Positions 43,917 to 54,124 are shown, counted from the stretch's first letter. The stretch is 64,000 nt of DNA from Zeimonas arvi (GCF_008039575.1 NZ_VDUY01000002.1:186001-250000); one strand, 5' to 3'. The notes: generated from the letters alone by a model not told the origin. Translations and numbers: made by a program.

Positions 43917-44834
43917 TCAGGCCACCCGGATGCGCGGATCGAGCCACGCGTTGGCGATGTCGGAGGCCAGCGTCAGCACCACGTAGATCACCGACAGCAG
44001 CAGGACGATGGTCTGCATGACCGGGAAGTCCTTGTAGGTGATGCTCTGGTAGGCGAGGTAGCCCAGCCCGTCGAGCGCGAAGATCGTCTCGACGACCACC
44101 GAGCCGCCGAGCAGGAAGCCGAGCTGCACCGCCGCCAGCGCGACCACCGGCACGACGGCGTTGCGCAGCGCGTGCTTGAAGATCACGATCGATGCGGGCA
44201 GGCCCTTGGCCCGCGCGGTGCGGATGTAATCGGCCTCGAGCACCTCGATCATGCCGGCCCGGATCAGCCGCATGAAGGCCGGGGCCACGTAGTAGCCGAG
44301 CGCGATCGTGGGCATCACGAAGTGCAGCCAGGAGTCGCTGCCCGACACAGGCAGCCAGCGCAGCGAGATCGAGAACACCATGATCAGCAGCAGCGCGAAG
44401 AAGAAGTTGGGCAGCGCCTGGCCGACCACGGCGACGGCCAGGCACAGCCGGTCGAGCCAGCTGTTGCGGTAGATCGCCGCCAGCACGCCCAGCGGCACCG
44501 AGATCGCCAGCGCGAAGGCGAGCGCCAGGAAACCGAGCAGCAGCGTGGTCTGCAGCTTCGCGAAGATCAGCGGCGCGGCGGGGGTCTTGAAGTAGATGGA
44601 ATCGCCGAAGTCGCCCCGGATCGACTTGCCGAGCCAGTCCAGGTACTGGATGGGCAGCGGCCGGTCGAACCCGTAGGTCTGGCGAATGAGCTCGATGTCG
44701 GCCTGCCGCGCCCCCTCGCCGGCGATCGCGATCGCAGGATCGCCCGAGAGGCGCAGCAGCAGGAAGGCGATCATCGAGACGGCCAGGGCGACCAGGATGG
44801 CCAGCCCGAGCCGCTTCAGGACGTAGGCGAACAC
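43917..44834 (-). CDS. dipeptide-type ABC transporter permease (DppB-like)
   Basis: Inner-membrane permease of 305 aa, first helix MFAYVLKRLGLAILVALAVS, periplasmic TYGFDRPLPIQYLDWLG motif and EAA loop DYIRTARAKGLPASIVIFKHALRNAV. The initiation codon is GTG, not ATG. The gap to the binding-protein stop is 35 bp. Confidence 0.92.
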   Translation of the reverse strand: MFAYVLKRLGLAILVALAVSMIAFLLLRLSGDPAIAIAGEGARQADIELIRQTYGFDRPLPIQYLDWLGKSIRGDFGDSIYFKTPAAPLIFAKLQTTLLLGFLALAFALAISVPLGVLAAIYRNSWLDRLCLAVAVVGQALPNFFFALLLIMVFSISLRWLPVSGSDSWLHFVMPTIALGYYVAPAFMRLIRAGMIEVLEADYIRTARAKGLPASIVIFKHALRNAVVPVVALAAVQLGFLLGGSVVVETIFALDGLGYLAYQSITYKDFPVMQTIVLLLSVIYVVLTLASDIANAWLDPRIRVA

Positions 44835-44869
44835 CTGCGATACCGTTCAGCAGAGGGAAACGGCGAGCC

Positions 44870-46411
44870 TCACTTCCAGCTCATTTCCCAGAACCGGACC
44901 ATCTCGTCCGGATAGGCCGAGAAGTCAAGGTCCTTGGTCGCGACGTAGAACACCGGCAGCGACCACAGCGGCACCGAGTAGACGTTCTCGGCGATCCGCT
45001 TGAGCGCCTGCTGGTAGGCCTGCTTGCGCGCGTTCGGGTCGACCGAGTTGTTGCCCTTGACCAGCAGGTCGCGGACCTCGGGATCGCGGGTGATGTCGTC
45101 GGCCTCGAAGGTGAAGTACACCGGCGTGGACGCCGAGACGTCGTTGACCGAGAAGGAGCCCCAGGTCTGGTGCGACAGCGCCGACTTGCCGGCCCGCACC
45201 GCGTCGCGCATGGCCGCGTACTGCGAGAAGGTCAGCTTGGCCTTGATGCCGACGGCCTGCAGGTTGTTGATCATCGCCTCGGTCTGGTTGCGCTCGCGGT
45301 AGGCGAAGATCTCGGTGTCGAAGCCGTTCGGGAAGCCGGCCTCGGCAAGCAGTTTCCTGGCCTTGTCCGGGTTGTATTCGTAGCGCGGCGCGCCCTCGTC
45401 GGTGCAGCCGAACTGCGACGGGAAGCACTGGGTGTGCAGCACGCGCGAGCCGGCGCCGACGATGTTCTTGACGATCGACTCGCGGTCGATCGCGTGGGCG
45501 ATCGCCTGGCGGACCCGGATGTCCTTCAGCGCCGGGGTCGGGGTGCCGTCCTGCGTGTTGAACTGCATGAAGACGATGCGCATCGTCTCGCCGCTCACCA
45601 CCTGCAGGTGCGGGACCTTCGCCGCCTGCTCGGCCTGGTCCTTGGGCACGTGCATGATGAAGTCGACACCGCCCGACAGCGCCTCGGCCATCTGGGTCTG
45701 GCGATCCGGGATGAAGCGGATCTCGACCTTGCCGATCTTCGGCGTGCCCTTGGGCGAATCCTTGAAGTAGTCGGCGTTGCGCTCGAGCGTGATCGACTTG
45801 CCCGGCGTGTAGGCGGCGACCTTGAAGGGGCCGGTGCCGACCGGCTTGGCGTTCATGCCCTGCGGGCCCACCTCGGCGTAGTACTTGGCCGGATGGATCA
45901 CGACCGGGCCGGCCAGGTACTCGATGGCGGCGGGGAAGACCTTCTTGGTGACGACCCGGACCTTGTACTGGTCGAGCTTCTCCGCCTTCTCGATCCAGTT
46001 GACGTTCTGCTGGGTCGTGACCTTGTTGTCGCGGTTCGCGACGAAGTTCAGCGTGTAGACCACAGAGTCGGCGTCGAAGGCCTCGCCGTTGTGGAACTTC
46101 ACGCCCTCGCGCAGCTCGAACTCGATCGTGCGCTCGTCGATCTGCTTCCAGCTCTTGGCCAGATTGCCCTTGTACTCGTTGGTCTTGGGGTCGCGATAGA
46201 CCAGCGTGTCCCAGATCTGGGCGCCCAGGATCACGCCGATCCGGACGTTGTTGAAGAAGGGATCGACGCTCTCGGGCGCCTGGTCGGTAGCGAAGCGGAT
46301 CGTGTCGTCCTTCTTGCCGGCCAGCGCCGGGCCGACGCCCAGCAGCGCCGCGGCGAGCAGCGAGCCGGCGGCCAGCTTGACCCCCGCGCGGCGCAATGAT
46401 GCGATCTTCAT
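44870..46411 (-). CDS. family 5 extracellular solute-binding protein of a Dpp-type ABC importer
   Basis: Periplasmic binding protein of 513 aa. The Sec signal (RRAGVKLAAGSLLAAALLGVGPALA) is followed by DTIRFATDQAPESVDPFFNN, TIEFELREGVKFHNGEAFDADSVVYTL and KDIRVRQAIAHAIDRESIV, standard SBP_bac_5 segments. It delivers a peptide, opine or acyl-amino acid to the permeases encoded next. It heads the seven-gene minus-strand operon that ends with two M20 hydrolases. Ligand not identifiable by eye. Confidence 0.93.
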   Translation of the reverse strand: MKIASLRRAGVKLAAGSLLAAALLGVGPALAGKKDDTIRFATDQAPESVDPFFNNVRIGVILGAQIWDTLVYRDPKTNEYKGNLAKSWKQIDERTIEFELREGVKFHNGEAFDADSVVYTLNFVANRDNKVTTQQNVNWIEKAEKLDQYKVRVVTKKVFPAAIEYLAGPVVIHPAKYYAEVGPQGMNAKPVGTGPFKVAAYTPGKSITLERNADYFKDSPKGTPKIGKVEIRFIPDRQTQMAEALSGGVDFIMHVPKDQAEQAAKVPHLQVVSGETMRIVFMQFNTQDGTPTPALKDIRVRQAIAHAIDRESIVKNIVGAGSRVLHTQCFPSQFGCTDEGAPRYEYNPDKARKLLAEAGFPNGFDTEIFAYRERNQTEAMINNLQAVGIKAKLTFSQYAAMRDAVRAGKSALSHQTWGSFSVNDVSASTPVYFTFEADDITRDPEVRDLLVKGNNSVDPNARKQAYQQALKRIAENVYSVPLWSLPVFYVATKDLDFSAYPDEMVRFWEMSWK

Positions 46412-46512
46412 CGGTTCTCCCCCTGTTCGTTGTCGTACCCGGCCGACTCGCGCGGGCGAGGCGGCACGTTACCATGCGTCGCGCCGCTTTGGCATGCCGA
46501 CCACGCACCGAA

Positions 46513-47178
46513 ATGTCCCTAGAGATCATCGAATTCCAGACCGGCGAGGCTCCCGTCGCCTCGATCATCGTCCTGCACGGCCTCGGCGCGGACGGCAACG
46601 ATTTCGTCCCGGTCTGCCAGGCGCTGGACCTGTCGGCGGCAGGGCCGGTGCGCTACGTGCTGCCAAGTGCCCCGGTGCGGCCGGTCACGATCAACGGCGG
46701 CTTCCGGATGCGGGCCTGGTACGACATCCTGAGCCTGGGCACCGACCCGCGCGAGGATGAGGAAGGGCTGCGCGAATCCCGGGACATCGTCGGGTCGCTG
46801 ATTGCGCGGGAGTCGACGGAGCACGGCGTCGATCCGGCGCGGATCGTGCTGATGGGCTTCTCGCAGGGCTGCGCGATGGCGCTGATGACCGGGCTGCGCT
46901 ACGAGCACAGGCTGGCCGGCATCGCGGGGCTGTCCGGCTACCTGCCGCTGGCCGACACGCTGCCCGACGAATGCAGCGAAGAGAACGCCGGGCTGCCGAT
47001 CTTCCTGGCCCACGGCACCCACGACCCAATCGTGGCGATCGACCGGGCTCACGCGAGCCGCGAGATCCTGCGCGCGCTGGACTATCCGCTGACCTGGCGC
47101 GAGTATCCGATGGAGCACGAGGTCTGCGCCGAGGAGGTCGCCGACCTGAACCGTTGGCTGCTGGAGATTCTGCAGTGA
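46513..47178 (+). CDS. carboxylesterase (phospholipase/carboxylesterase family)
   Basis: Alpha/beta hydrolase of 221 aa in the EstB/Pseudomonas carboxylesterase II family. The oxyanion segment is VLHGLGADGND, the nucleophile is S117 in MGFSQGCAMAL, the acid Asp is in AHGTHDPIV and the His is in YPMEHEVC. Length is normal for these small esterases that act on short acyl esters or lysophospholipids. The chosen ATG fits the family N-terminus; the frame opens earlier. It diverges from the binding-protein gene. Its stop overlaps the following remnant as GTGA. Confidence 0.92.
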   Translation: MSLEIIEFQTGEAPVASIIVLHGLGADGNDFVPVCQALDLSAAGPVRYVLPSAPVRPVTINGGFRMRAWYDILSLGTDPREDEEGLRESRDIVGSLIARESTEHGVDPARIVLMGFSQGCAMALMTGLRYEHRLAGIAGLSGYLPLADTLPDECSEENAGLPIFLAHGTHDPIVAIDRAHASREILRALDYPLTWREYPMEHEVCAEEVADLNRWLLEILQ

Positions 47179-47525
47179 ACACGCTGACCAAGCTCGCTCT
47201 GGGCATGCTCGGGCAACTGAACCCGCGGCCGGCCACCCGCGAGGCGGGACCGGTCATGGCGCTGCCTGCGCCCTCGCGCGATGGCGCCCTGGTGATGGTC
47301 GCCGATCACGCGGGGATGAAGATGGTGCCAGCCTCCAAACGCGAGTCCTGCGCCTCGGTGGCCGCCGGCGCGTTCGCGCAGAACGTCTACCTGTTCTGCG
47401 CCTCGGCCGGCCTGGCGACCGTCACCCGGGCCTGGTTCGACCGGGCCGCGCTCACGCTGGCGATCGGCCTCGGGCCGGACCAGCAGATCGTCCTGGCCCA
47501 GACGGTGGGGAGGCCCAAGGGCTGA
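47175..47525 (+). pseudogene. nitroreductase-family fragment (C-terminal part only)
   Basis: ORF of 116 codons beginning with GTG in a GTGA overlap with the esterase stop. Residues of about 40-116 match the C-terminal half of SagB/nitroreductase-family flavoproteins (ASVAAGAFAQNVYLFCASAGLATVTRAWFD and the ending DQQIVLAQTVGRP). Full-length members are about 190-210 aa, and the FMN-binding N-terminal part is missing. The first 40 residues are unlike the family. It is most likely a truncated remnant now translated behind the esterase, though a minimal protein cannot be excluded. Confidence 0.7.
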
Positions 47526-47545
47526 ATGGCCCGCAGGCGCCCCGC

Positions 47546-48583
47546 TCAGGCCGCCGGATTGGGAAAGCGGGCCTGGATTTCGGCGATGCCGGCCAGCGTC
47601 TCGGGGTCGAGCTCGAACTGCGCAGCCGCGATGTCCTCCTCGAGCTGCGCGAGCGTGGTGGCGCCGATGATCGACGCGCCCAGGTGCCAGCGGCTCTTCA
47701 CGTAGCCGAGCGCGAGCTGCACCAGCGAGATCCCGCGCTGCTCCGCAAGGGCCGCGTAGGCGTCGATCGCCTCGACCACCTGCGGCTTGCGGAAGCGCTG
47801 GCCCAGCGTGTCGAACAGCGCGAAACGGGTGTTCTCCGGCCGCGCGCCACCCCGGTACTTGCCCGAGAGCATGCCGCCGGCCAGCGGGCTGTAGGCCAGC
47901 AGGGACATCTTCTCGCGGAACAGGACCTCGGCGAGGTCGCCGTCGGCGCTGCGCGAGACCAGGCTGTAGCTGTTCTGCAGCGTGACCGGGCCGGGAACGC
48001 CCAGGTCCCTGGCCGCGCGGTGGAATTCGCAGACGCCCCACGAGGTCTCGTTCGACAGCCCGTAGTGGCGGATCCTGCCGGCGTCGATCATCGCGGCCAT
48101 GCCCTCGACCTGCTCGCGGATCGATGGCCCCGGGCGCTCCTTCGAGGGGTCGAACGCGACCGCGCCGAAGGCCGGCACGTTGCGCTGCGGCCAGTGGATC
48201 TGGAAGAGATCGACGTAGTCGATCTTCAGCCGCTCCAGGCTGAGCTCGACCGCCTCGGCGATGTTGGCCGGCGTGATGTCGGTGCGGCCGCCACGGATCC
48301 AGTCGCGCCTGCCCGGGCCGGCAATCTTGGTCGCGATCACCAGGTCGCCGCGCGGGCGCCGGCCCAGCCAGTTGCCGAGGCAGGTCTCGGTGCGGCCCTG
48401 GGTGGCGGCATTGGGCGGCACCGGGTACATCTCGGCGGTGTCGATGAAGTTGATGCCGCGGGCGACCGCGAACTCCAGCTGCTCGTGAGCCTGAGCCTCG
48501 GAGTTCTGCTGCCCCCAGGTCATCGTGCCGAGACAGACTTCCGAGACGTTCAGGTCGGTGCTGGGCAGGACTCGGTATTTCAT
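47546..48583 (-). CDS. aldo/keto reductase, Tas-like
   Basis: NADP(H)-dependent aldo-keto reductase of 345 aa, starting MKYRVLPSTDLNVSEVCLGTMTWGQQN as in E. coli Tas. The catalytic tetrad is visible: Asp and Tyr in FIDTAEMYPVP, Lys in VIATKIAG and His in FQIHWPQRN. The NADP loop is IIGATTLAQLEEDI. The start at 48583 fits the family, but the DNA just before it on this strand is a C-rich pyrimidine tract with no Shine-Dalgarno sequence. A longer in-frame ORF runs to 48703 without better evidence. Substrate unknown. Confidence 0.92.
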   Translation of the reverse strand: MKYRVLPSTDLNVSEVCLGTMTWGQQNSEAQAHEQLEFAVARGINFIDTAEMYPVPPNAATQGRTETCLGNWLGRRPRGDLVIATKIAGPGRRDWIRGGRTDITPANIAEAVELSLERLKIDYVDLFQIHWPQRNVPAFGAVAFDPSKERPGPSIREQVEGMAAMIDAGRIRHYGLSNETSWGVCEFHRAARDLGVPGPVTLQNSYSLVSRSADGDLAEVLFREKMSLLAYSPLAGGMLSGKYRGGARPENTRFALFDTLGQRFRKPQVVEAIDAYAALAEQRGISLVQLALGYVKSRWHLGASIIGATTLAQLEEDIAAAQFELDPETLAGIAEIQARFPNPAA

Positions 48584-48786
48584 GTCGGGGGAGGGGGGAA
48601 GGGGGAAGGGAATGGTAACGGGAAGGCCGATCGAATCGGGGGGCGCGGCCGCGGGGCCGGCAGCGCCGGTTCCGGCACGGTCTGCGCGCTTGACGTGCCG
48701 CAAGCCTGGTCGCCCGTGCGGCTGCTAAGTTTCTGAGGGTATCGACCCAGCCCTCGGCGCTCATTCGACCAGCAGGAGGTTCCGCC

Positions 48787-50409
<1,623 letters not shown>

Positions 50410-50421
50410 ACCGCGAGGGGC

Positions 50422-51147
50422 TCATGGCGGCACCTCCGCCATGATCGACGCGACGACGGCGCGCAGCCTGCGCCAGTGCGATCCGGGCCAGTAGACGCGG
50501 CCACAGCCGCCGCACAGCGTGAACGCGGCACGAGTCGCCGCGACGTCCGGCGGCAAGCGATCGAGGACCTCCGTTCGCCGGGCCGCTCGAAGCGGAGCGT
50601 TGCATGCCAGGCAGCGACTGAAAGGCCTTGCCGACCGCCAGAGCCCGAAATGACGGACGACCTCGCGCAGCTGCTCGTCGGTGCGCGAGGCGCGCACATA
50701 GCGGCCGCGGGCGACCCGGCGGTGCTTGAGCAACTCGCGATCGCGGCTCAGCAGGATCCGGCCATCGTCGTCGGCGAGCGCAGCCAGCAGGTGGTCGGGT
50801 GAATCGTCGGCCAGGAGGGTGTCGAAGCCCAGCAGCCGAAGCCGGCGAGCCAGCCCGCCCAGGTGGGCATCGGCCAGGAAGGCGGGCGCTTCGGCATCGC
50901 TGCGGACATCCGGGACCCAGGGCAGGGCCGGGAACACTTCGATGGCCTCGCCGGGCGCGACCGCGTGCTCCAGCCCGGCCTCGGCGCCGTCGGCCAGCAC
51001 GCGGCCGACCTCGGTGTGAGGCACGCCGAAGGCTTCGATCGCGTGCTTGAGCGTCGCATGCTCGGCGCTGCGAAAGCCGAAGGCCCGGTGCTTCATCGGC
51101 CGGGGGATCAGGTCGTTCAGCTCGCCGTGGAAACGGATCAAGGTCAT
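50422..51147 (-). CDS. Mut7-C RNase-domain protein with N-terminal ubiquitin-like domain
   Basis: Protein of 241 aa. Residues 1-80 (IRFHGELNDLIPRPMK to EAIEVFPALP) look like the ubiquitin-like domain that precedes Mut7-C in bacteria. Residues of about 85-165 (PAFLADAHLGGLARRLRLLGFDTL, then DDDGRILLSRDRELLKHRR) form a PIN-like Mut7-C fold with conserved Asp residues. A CLAC...CGGC zinc ribbon follows. Bacterial members are predicted RNases. The ATG at 51147 is preferred as it sits at the domain start. It converges on groEL with 12 bp between. Confidence 0.87.
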   Translation of the reverse strand: MTLIRFHGELNDLIPRPMKHRAFGFRSAEHATLKHAIEAFGVPHTEVGRVLADGAEAGLEHAVAPGEAIEVFPALPWVPDVRSDAEAPAFLADAHLGGLARRLRLLGFDTLLADDSPDHLLAALADDDGRILLSRDRELLKHRRVARGRYVRASRTDEQLREVVRHFGLWRSARPFSRCLACNAPLRAARRTEVLDRLPPDVAATRAAFTLCGGCGRVYWPGSHWRRLRAVVASIMAEVPP

Positions 51148-51212
51148 GCGGCGCACGCGGCGGCGGCGTTGACCGGTCTCAAGGCGCCGGCGCGCCGTCG
51201 ATGCCAGCATAT

Positions 51213-51264
51213 CGTGTTGCCGGTTCCGGCCGGCCCCCCGTGTTGCCGGTTCCGGCCGGCCCCC
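51213..51264. repeat. 26-bp perfect tandem duplication
   Basis: Two adjacent identical 26-bp copies starting cgtgttgccggttccgg (51213-51238 and 51239-51264) lie in the 137-bp divergent gap between the Mut7-C gene and the first CBS gene. It could alter promoter spacing for either gene. Only two copies are present. Confidence 0.95.
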
Positions 51265-51284
51265 CATCCCCAAGGAATCCCGCC

Positions 51285-51761
51285 ATGAGAGCCCGATCCA
51301 GCAGCGTTGCCGACTACTGCGTGCGCGACGTCGTCACCGTCGACCGCGACATGCCGATCGCCGCCTGCGCGAAGCTGATGCACGACGAGCATGTCGGCAG
51401 CCTGGTGGTCGTCGACGCGAAGGGCGGCCGCAGATTCCCGGTCGGCATGCTCACCGACCGCGACATCGCGATCGAGGTCGTGGCCTTCGGCGTTGCCGCC
51501 GACGTGCTGACCGCGGGCGAAATCATGAGCGGCAACCCCGCCATCGCTCGCGAGGGCGACGACCTGCTCGCGGTGCTCGCCACCATGCGCGAGCGGGGCG
51601 TGCGCCGCCTGCCGGTGGTCGACGCCGACGGCGCGCTGGCGGGCATCGTGTCGGCCGACAACCTGTGGGAAGTCCTGGCCGAGGAAGTCGACGGGCTGGT
51701 TCGCGTGATGCGCGCCGAACAGACCCGGGAGCGGGCCACTCGGGGCGCCGAAGCCGGCTGA
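51285..51761 (+). CDS. CBS-domain-pair protein
   Basis: Stand-alone protein of 158 aa made of two CBS motifs (residues of about 12-70 and 78-140), with VGMLTDRDIAIEVV and LAGIVSADNLWEVL as the repeat ends. CBS pairs bind adenosyl nucleotides such as AMP, ATP or SAM and sense energy state. AAGGAATCCCGCC precedes the ATG. A second CBS protein lies 780 bp downstream on the opposite strand. Partner unknown. Confidence 0.9.
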   Translation: MRARSSSVADYCVRDVVTVDRDMPIAACAKLMHDEHVGSLVVVDAKGGRRFPVGMLTDRDIAIEVVAFGVAADVLTAGEIMSGNPAIAREGDDLLAVLATMRERGVRRLPVVDADGALAGIVSADNLWEVLAEEVDGLVRVMRAEQTRERATRGAEAG

Positions 51762-51938
51762 CCAGGATCGTCCGGGGCCGGCTCCGCTGGCCGTTCAGAC
51801 CCGGCGCCGCACCGGAACAGGGGGCCCGGCTTCGGCCGGGCGGCGGGAATCCGGCCGCATCGACCGCGCGTCGGGGTCACCTTGCCCGCAGGGCGCCGGC
51901 GGCGCGATCGTTCCTCGCTTGAACCAGGAGGAACGACC

Positions 51939-52490
51939 ATGCCCGACTCGACGGTCGTTGCGACCGCGCTGCTGTACGCCGCGCCGGTGCTGATCGTCGG
52001 CCTGGCCACCCGCAAGGGGTGGCTGGTCGTGCTCACCGCCCTGGCGGTCGCGGCCTTCGGCCTGCTTGCAGGCGACCCGCGCTACCTGCTCGCCGACCTG
52101 GCTGCGGTGCTGATCGTTCTGGTGATCGCGCTGCTGCCCGGCGGACGGAGCCTGCACCGACGCGCGGGCACTTCACGGCCGGGCACCCGACACAAGGAGG
52201 CCAGGTCCCGCAGGTGGTCCTGGGCCTGGGATGCGCTGGGCATCGTGGTCGTGGGGTGGGTGCTGTTCCAGACCTGGAAGGTTGAGCCGCCGCCAGGGCC
52301 GTCGCCTCGCGCGGCGCAGCAGCTGCGCGGCGTCGACGCCAGCACCGCGGGGCGAGACGACTCGCGGGCGCCGCAAGGCACGGGGTCCGTGCAGTCGCAA
52401 CCGGTGCGCCTGCCCCGGGACCGCGACCTCAGGCACTGCCTGGACCTGGGCTCGCCGGACGCGATCCGCGCCTGCGCCGAGCGCGGTTGA
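51939..52490 (+). CDS. hypothetical membrane protein
   Basis: Protein of 183 aa with AGGAGG upstream of its ATG, so very likely translated. Residues of about 5-65 are two or three hydrophobic helices (VVATALLYAAPVLIVGLA, WLVVLTALAVAAFGLLAG, LLADLAAVLIVLVIALLPG). A basic loop and one more helix (WDALGIVVVGWVLFQTW) follow, and the C-terminus is a hydrophilic tail with two Cys (HCLDLGSPDAIRACAERG). No family recognised. It follows the CBS gene on the same strand after 177 bp. Confidence 0.7.
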   Translation: MPDSTVVATALLYAAPVLIVGLATRKGWLVVLTALAVAAFGLLAGDPRYLLADLAAVLIVLVIALLPGGRSLHRRAGTSRPGTRHKEARSRRWSWAWDALGIVVVGWVLFQTWKVEPPPGPSPRAAQQLRGVDASTAGRDDSRAPQGTGSVQSQPVRLPRDRDLRHCLDLGSPDAIRACAERG

Positions 52491-52541
52491 AGCGCCGCGA
52501 CGCCCCCTCGGCGAGCCTGCGCGCTGCGCCCCTGCCGCCGC

Positions 52542-52985
52542 TCAGGCGCGGTCGCCCATGATGTAGTGCTGCAGCTGGTCGATGACGAACTGCTGTTCGG
52601 AAATGATGTCCTTGACCAGGTCGCCGATCGACACCAGCCCGACCAGCTTTCCGCCGCTGATCACCGGCAGGTGCCGCAGTCGGCGCTCGGTCATCAGCGC
52701 CATGCACTGCTCGTTCGTGTGCTCGGGGCTCACGTACATCACGTCCGGCGTCATGATCTCGCGCACCGCCGTGTCCTTCGAGGAGCGGCCCATCAGGATC
52801 ACCTTGCGGGCGTAGTCGCGCTCGGTGACGATGCCGACGATGCGCCCGCCGGGCTCGCAGACGAGCAGCGCGCCAACGCCCTCGCGCGCCATTTTCGTGA
52901 TGGCGTCGAGCACCGATTCGTCGGGCCCGATCGTGTGGACCCGGTTGTCCGGTTTGCTGCGAAGGATTACGGAGACCGGCTTCAT
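52542..52985 (-). CDS. CBS-domain-pair protein
   Basis: Stand-alone protein of 147 aa with two CBS motifs (VLDAITKMAREGVGALLV to GIVTERDYARKVIL, and TNEQCMALMTERRLRHLPVISGGKLVGLVSIGDLVK), then a short helix (QQFVIDQLQHYIMG). This resembles the common small signalling CBS proteins that bind NAD or adenosine nucleotides. It is transcribed away from the cupin gene. GGAG-like sequence lies just upstream. Confidence 0.92.
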   Translation of the reverse strand: MKPVSVILRSKPDNRVHTIGPDESVLDAITKMAREGVGALLVCEPGGRIVGIVTERDYARKVILMGRSSKDTAVREIMTPDVMYVSPEHTNEQCMALMTERRLRHLPVISGGKLVGLVSIGDLVKDIISEQQFVIDQLQHYIMGDRA

Positions 52986-53190
52986 GGCAAGCTCCTGGAA
53001 TGCGCACTGGTATTGTCGCGATCTTCGCGCTTTTTCGCCGACTGCGCGAGGACCGATGCCGCGGCACGACAGACGCCGGCACGCGCACCAGTCCGCGCCT
53101 CCGGGAAACGAGATCGGCCCAGCCGACGGGCGCTATGCTGAACGCCTTGCGCACAGAGCGTGTTCTGGCGCCGACGAGGAGATTGCACCG

Positions 53191-53469
53191 ATGGACATCG
53201 AAGCCTTCAAGCGCAAGCTGATCGCCGACGGCTACCTGGAGATCGTCGAGAAGACGATCGAGCCCAACCACGTGATCGACCTGCACAGCCATCCCTACGA
53301 CGTGCGGGCGCTGGTGCTGGCCGGGTCGGCCACCATCGCGTGCAGCGGCGAGGCGCCGCGGGTCTACCAGGCCGGCGACATCCTGGAAGTCGAGGCAGGG
53401 CGCGAGCACACCGAGCACTACGGCCCGGACGGCTACAGCTTCCTGGTGGGGCGGCGGCACCGGGGCTGA
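53191..53469 (+). CDS. small cupin-fold protein
   Basis: Single-domain cupin of 92 aa. Metal-ligand candidates are H32 and H34 (IDLHSHPYD) with H27, and H73 and H76 near the second cupin motif (GREHTEHYGPDGYSF). The ATG follows GAGGAGATT at good distance. Function open: small cupins may be dioxygenases, isomerases or sensors. It diverges from the second CBS gene with a 205-bp gap and converges on the 155-aa hypothetical gene. Confidence 0.85.
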   Translation: MDIEAFKRKLIADGYLEIVEKTIEPNHVIDLHSHPYDVRALVLAGSATIACSGEAPRVYQAGDILEVEAGREHTEHYGPDGYSFLVGRRHRG

Positions 53470-53502
53470 GCATCCCGGGGGCCACCGTTCTCGCGTGAGC
53501 GT

Positions 53503-53970
53503 TCAGACCGGCTTCGTCGCGCCCCTGCGATCGAGCCGCTGGAAGCCTTCGACCTCGGACCACACATCCGAGTGGGGGCCGGCCGGAAGAAGGCCCGCGC
53601 GCGCCATCCGGTAATCGCGCAGCCTCGCGATTTCGAGTCCGACCTGATCCGGGAAACCTCGCTTCCTGGGACGGTCGCTGAACAGCAGCGAATCGAGATA
53701 CTTCAGGCAGGCGTCCGGATCCTGCCAGGCATCGGCGAGGCGATTGGCGATTCGCACGAAATCCCGAGGCAAGGCGAACGGACGCGCCTCGGCAGGCAGT
53801 TCCGAGAGCCAGCGCAGCGCCCGGTCGGACAGGACCAGGCTCGAAGGATCCGACGGCGCTCGAAGCAGGCTTGGATCACGGGTGGGCGCTGGCGCCACGA
53901 CCGCGCTGTCCAGCGCCTTGCGCGCGTCCTCGACGCTCACCGGCTCGAATTGCAGGACTTCGGGCTTCAC
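53503..53970 (-). CDS. hypothetical 155-aa protein
   Basis: Soluble acidic protein of 155 aa with no signal or membrane segment. Most of it is predicted helix (LVLSDRALRWLSELPAEARPFALPRDFVRIANRLADAWQDPDACLKYLDSLLFSDR). The FPDQVGLEIARLRDYRMARAG segment and a C-terminal DVWSEVEGFQRLDRRG suggest a folded domain. No family recognised. The GTG start overlaps the stop of a 48-aa ORF (GTGA), which supports it over a downstream start. It could be the second gene of a two-gene unit. Confidence 0.65.
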   Translation of the reverse strand: MKPEVLQFEPVSVEDARKALDSAVVAPAPTRDPSLLRAPSDPSSLVLSDRALRWLSELPAEARPFALPRDFVRIANRLADAWQDPDACLKYLDSLLFSDRPRKRGFPDQVGLEIARLRDYRMARAGLLPAGPHSDVWSEVEGFQRLDRRGATKPV

Positions 53971-54113
53971 GAGAACCTCCAGTTACCAGACGCGACTGCC
54001 TCGACGAAAGCAGCGGAGCGGGGCGCTCCTGGAGGGATTGGGCAACGCCGAGGCCCGGCAGGCCAATCGGGTGCCGACCAGCGGCGTCCGGTGGTCGACG
54101 GCTTGATGCTCAT
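53967..54113 (-). CDS. possible 48-aa protein coupled to the 155-aa gene
   Basis: ORF beginning ATG at 54113 (MSIKPSTTGRRW) and ending at a TGA that shares four bases with the next GTG. It is basic, rich in Pro, Arg and Ser, and matches no family I know. It lies directly behind an AT-rich palindrome at 54125-54140. No good ribosome site precedes it. It may be a leader peptide, the small partner of a two-gene module or a chance ORF. Codon composition is less GC-biased at the start than the neighbours. Confidence 0.35.
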   Translation of the reverse strand: MSIKPSTTGRRWSAPDWPAGPRRCPIPPGAPRSAAFVEAVASGNWRFS

Positions 54114-54124
54114 CTTTGAGTTGA

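Noticed and set aside
48700..48786. Heat-shock (sigma32) promoter or CIRCE element before groEL
   Set aside because: CTTGACG and a CCCGTG segment are present at a rough distance but without the expected -10 sequence, and no GAGTGCTAA inverted repeat is seen.
51213..51265. Start of a CRISPR array
   Set aside because: Two copies are directly adjacent without spacers; it is a simple tandem duplication. The 12-bp units at 10348-10407 are likewise coding repeats.
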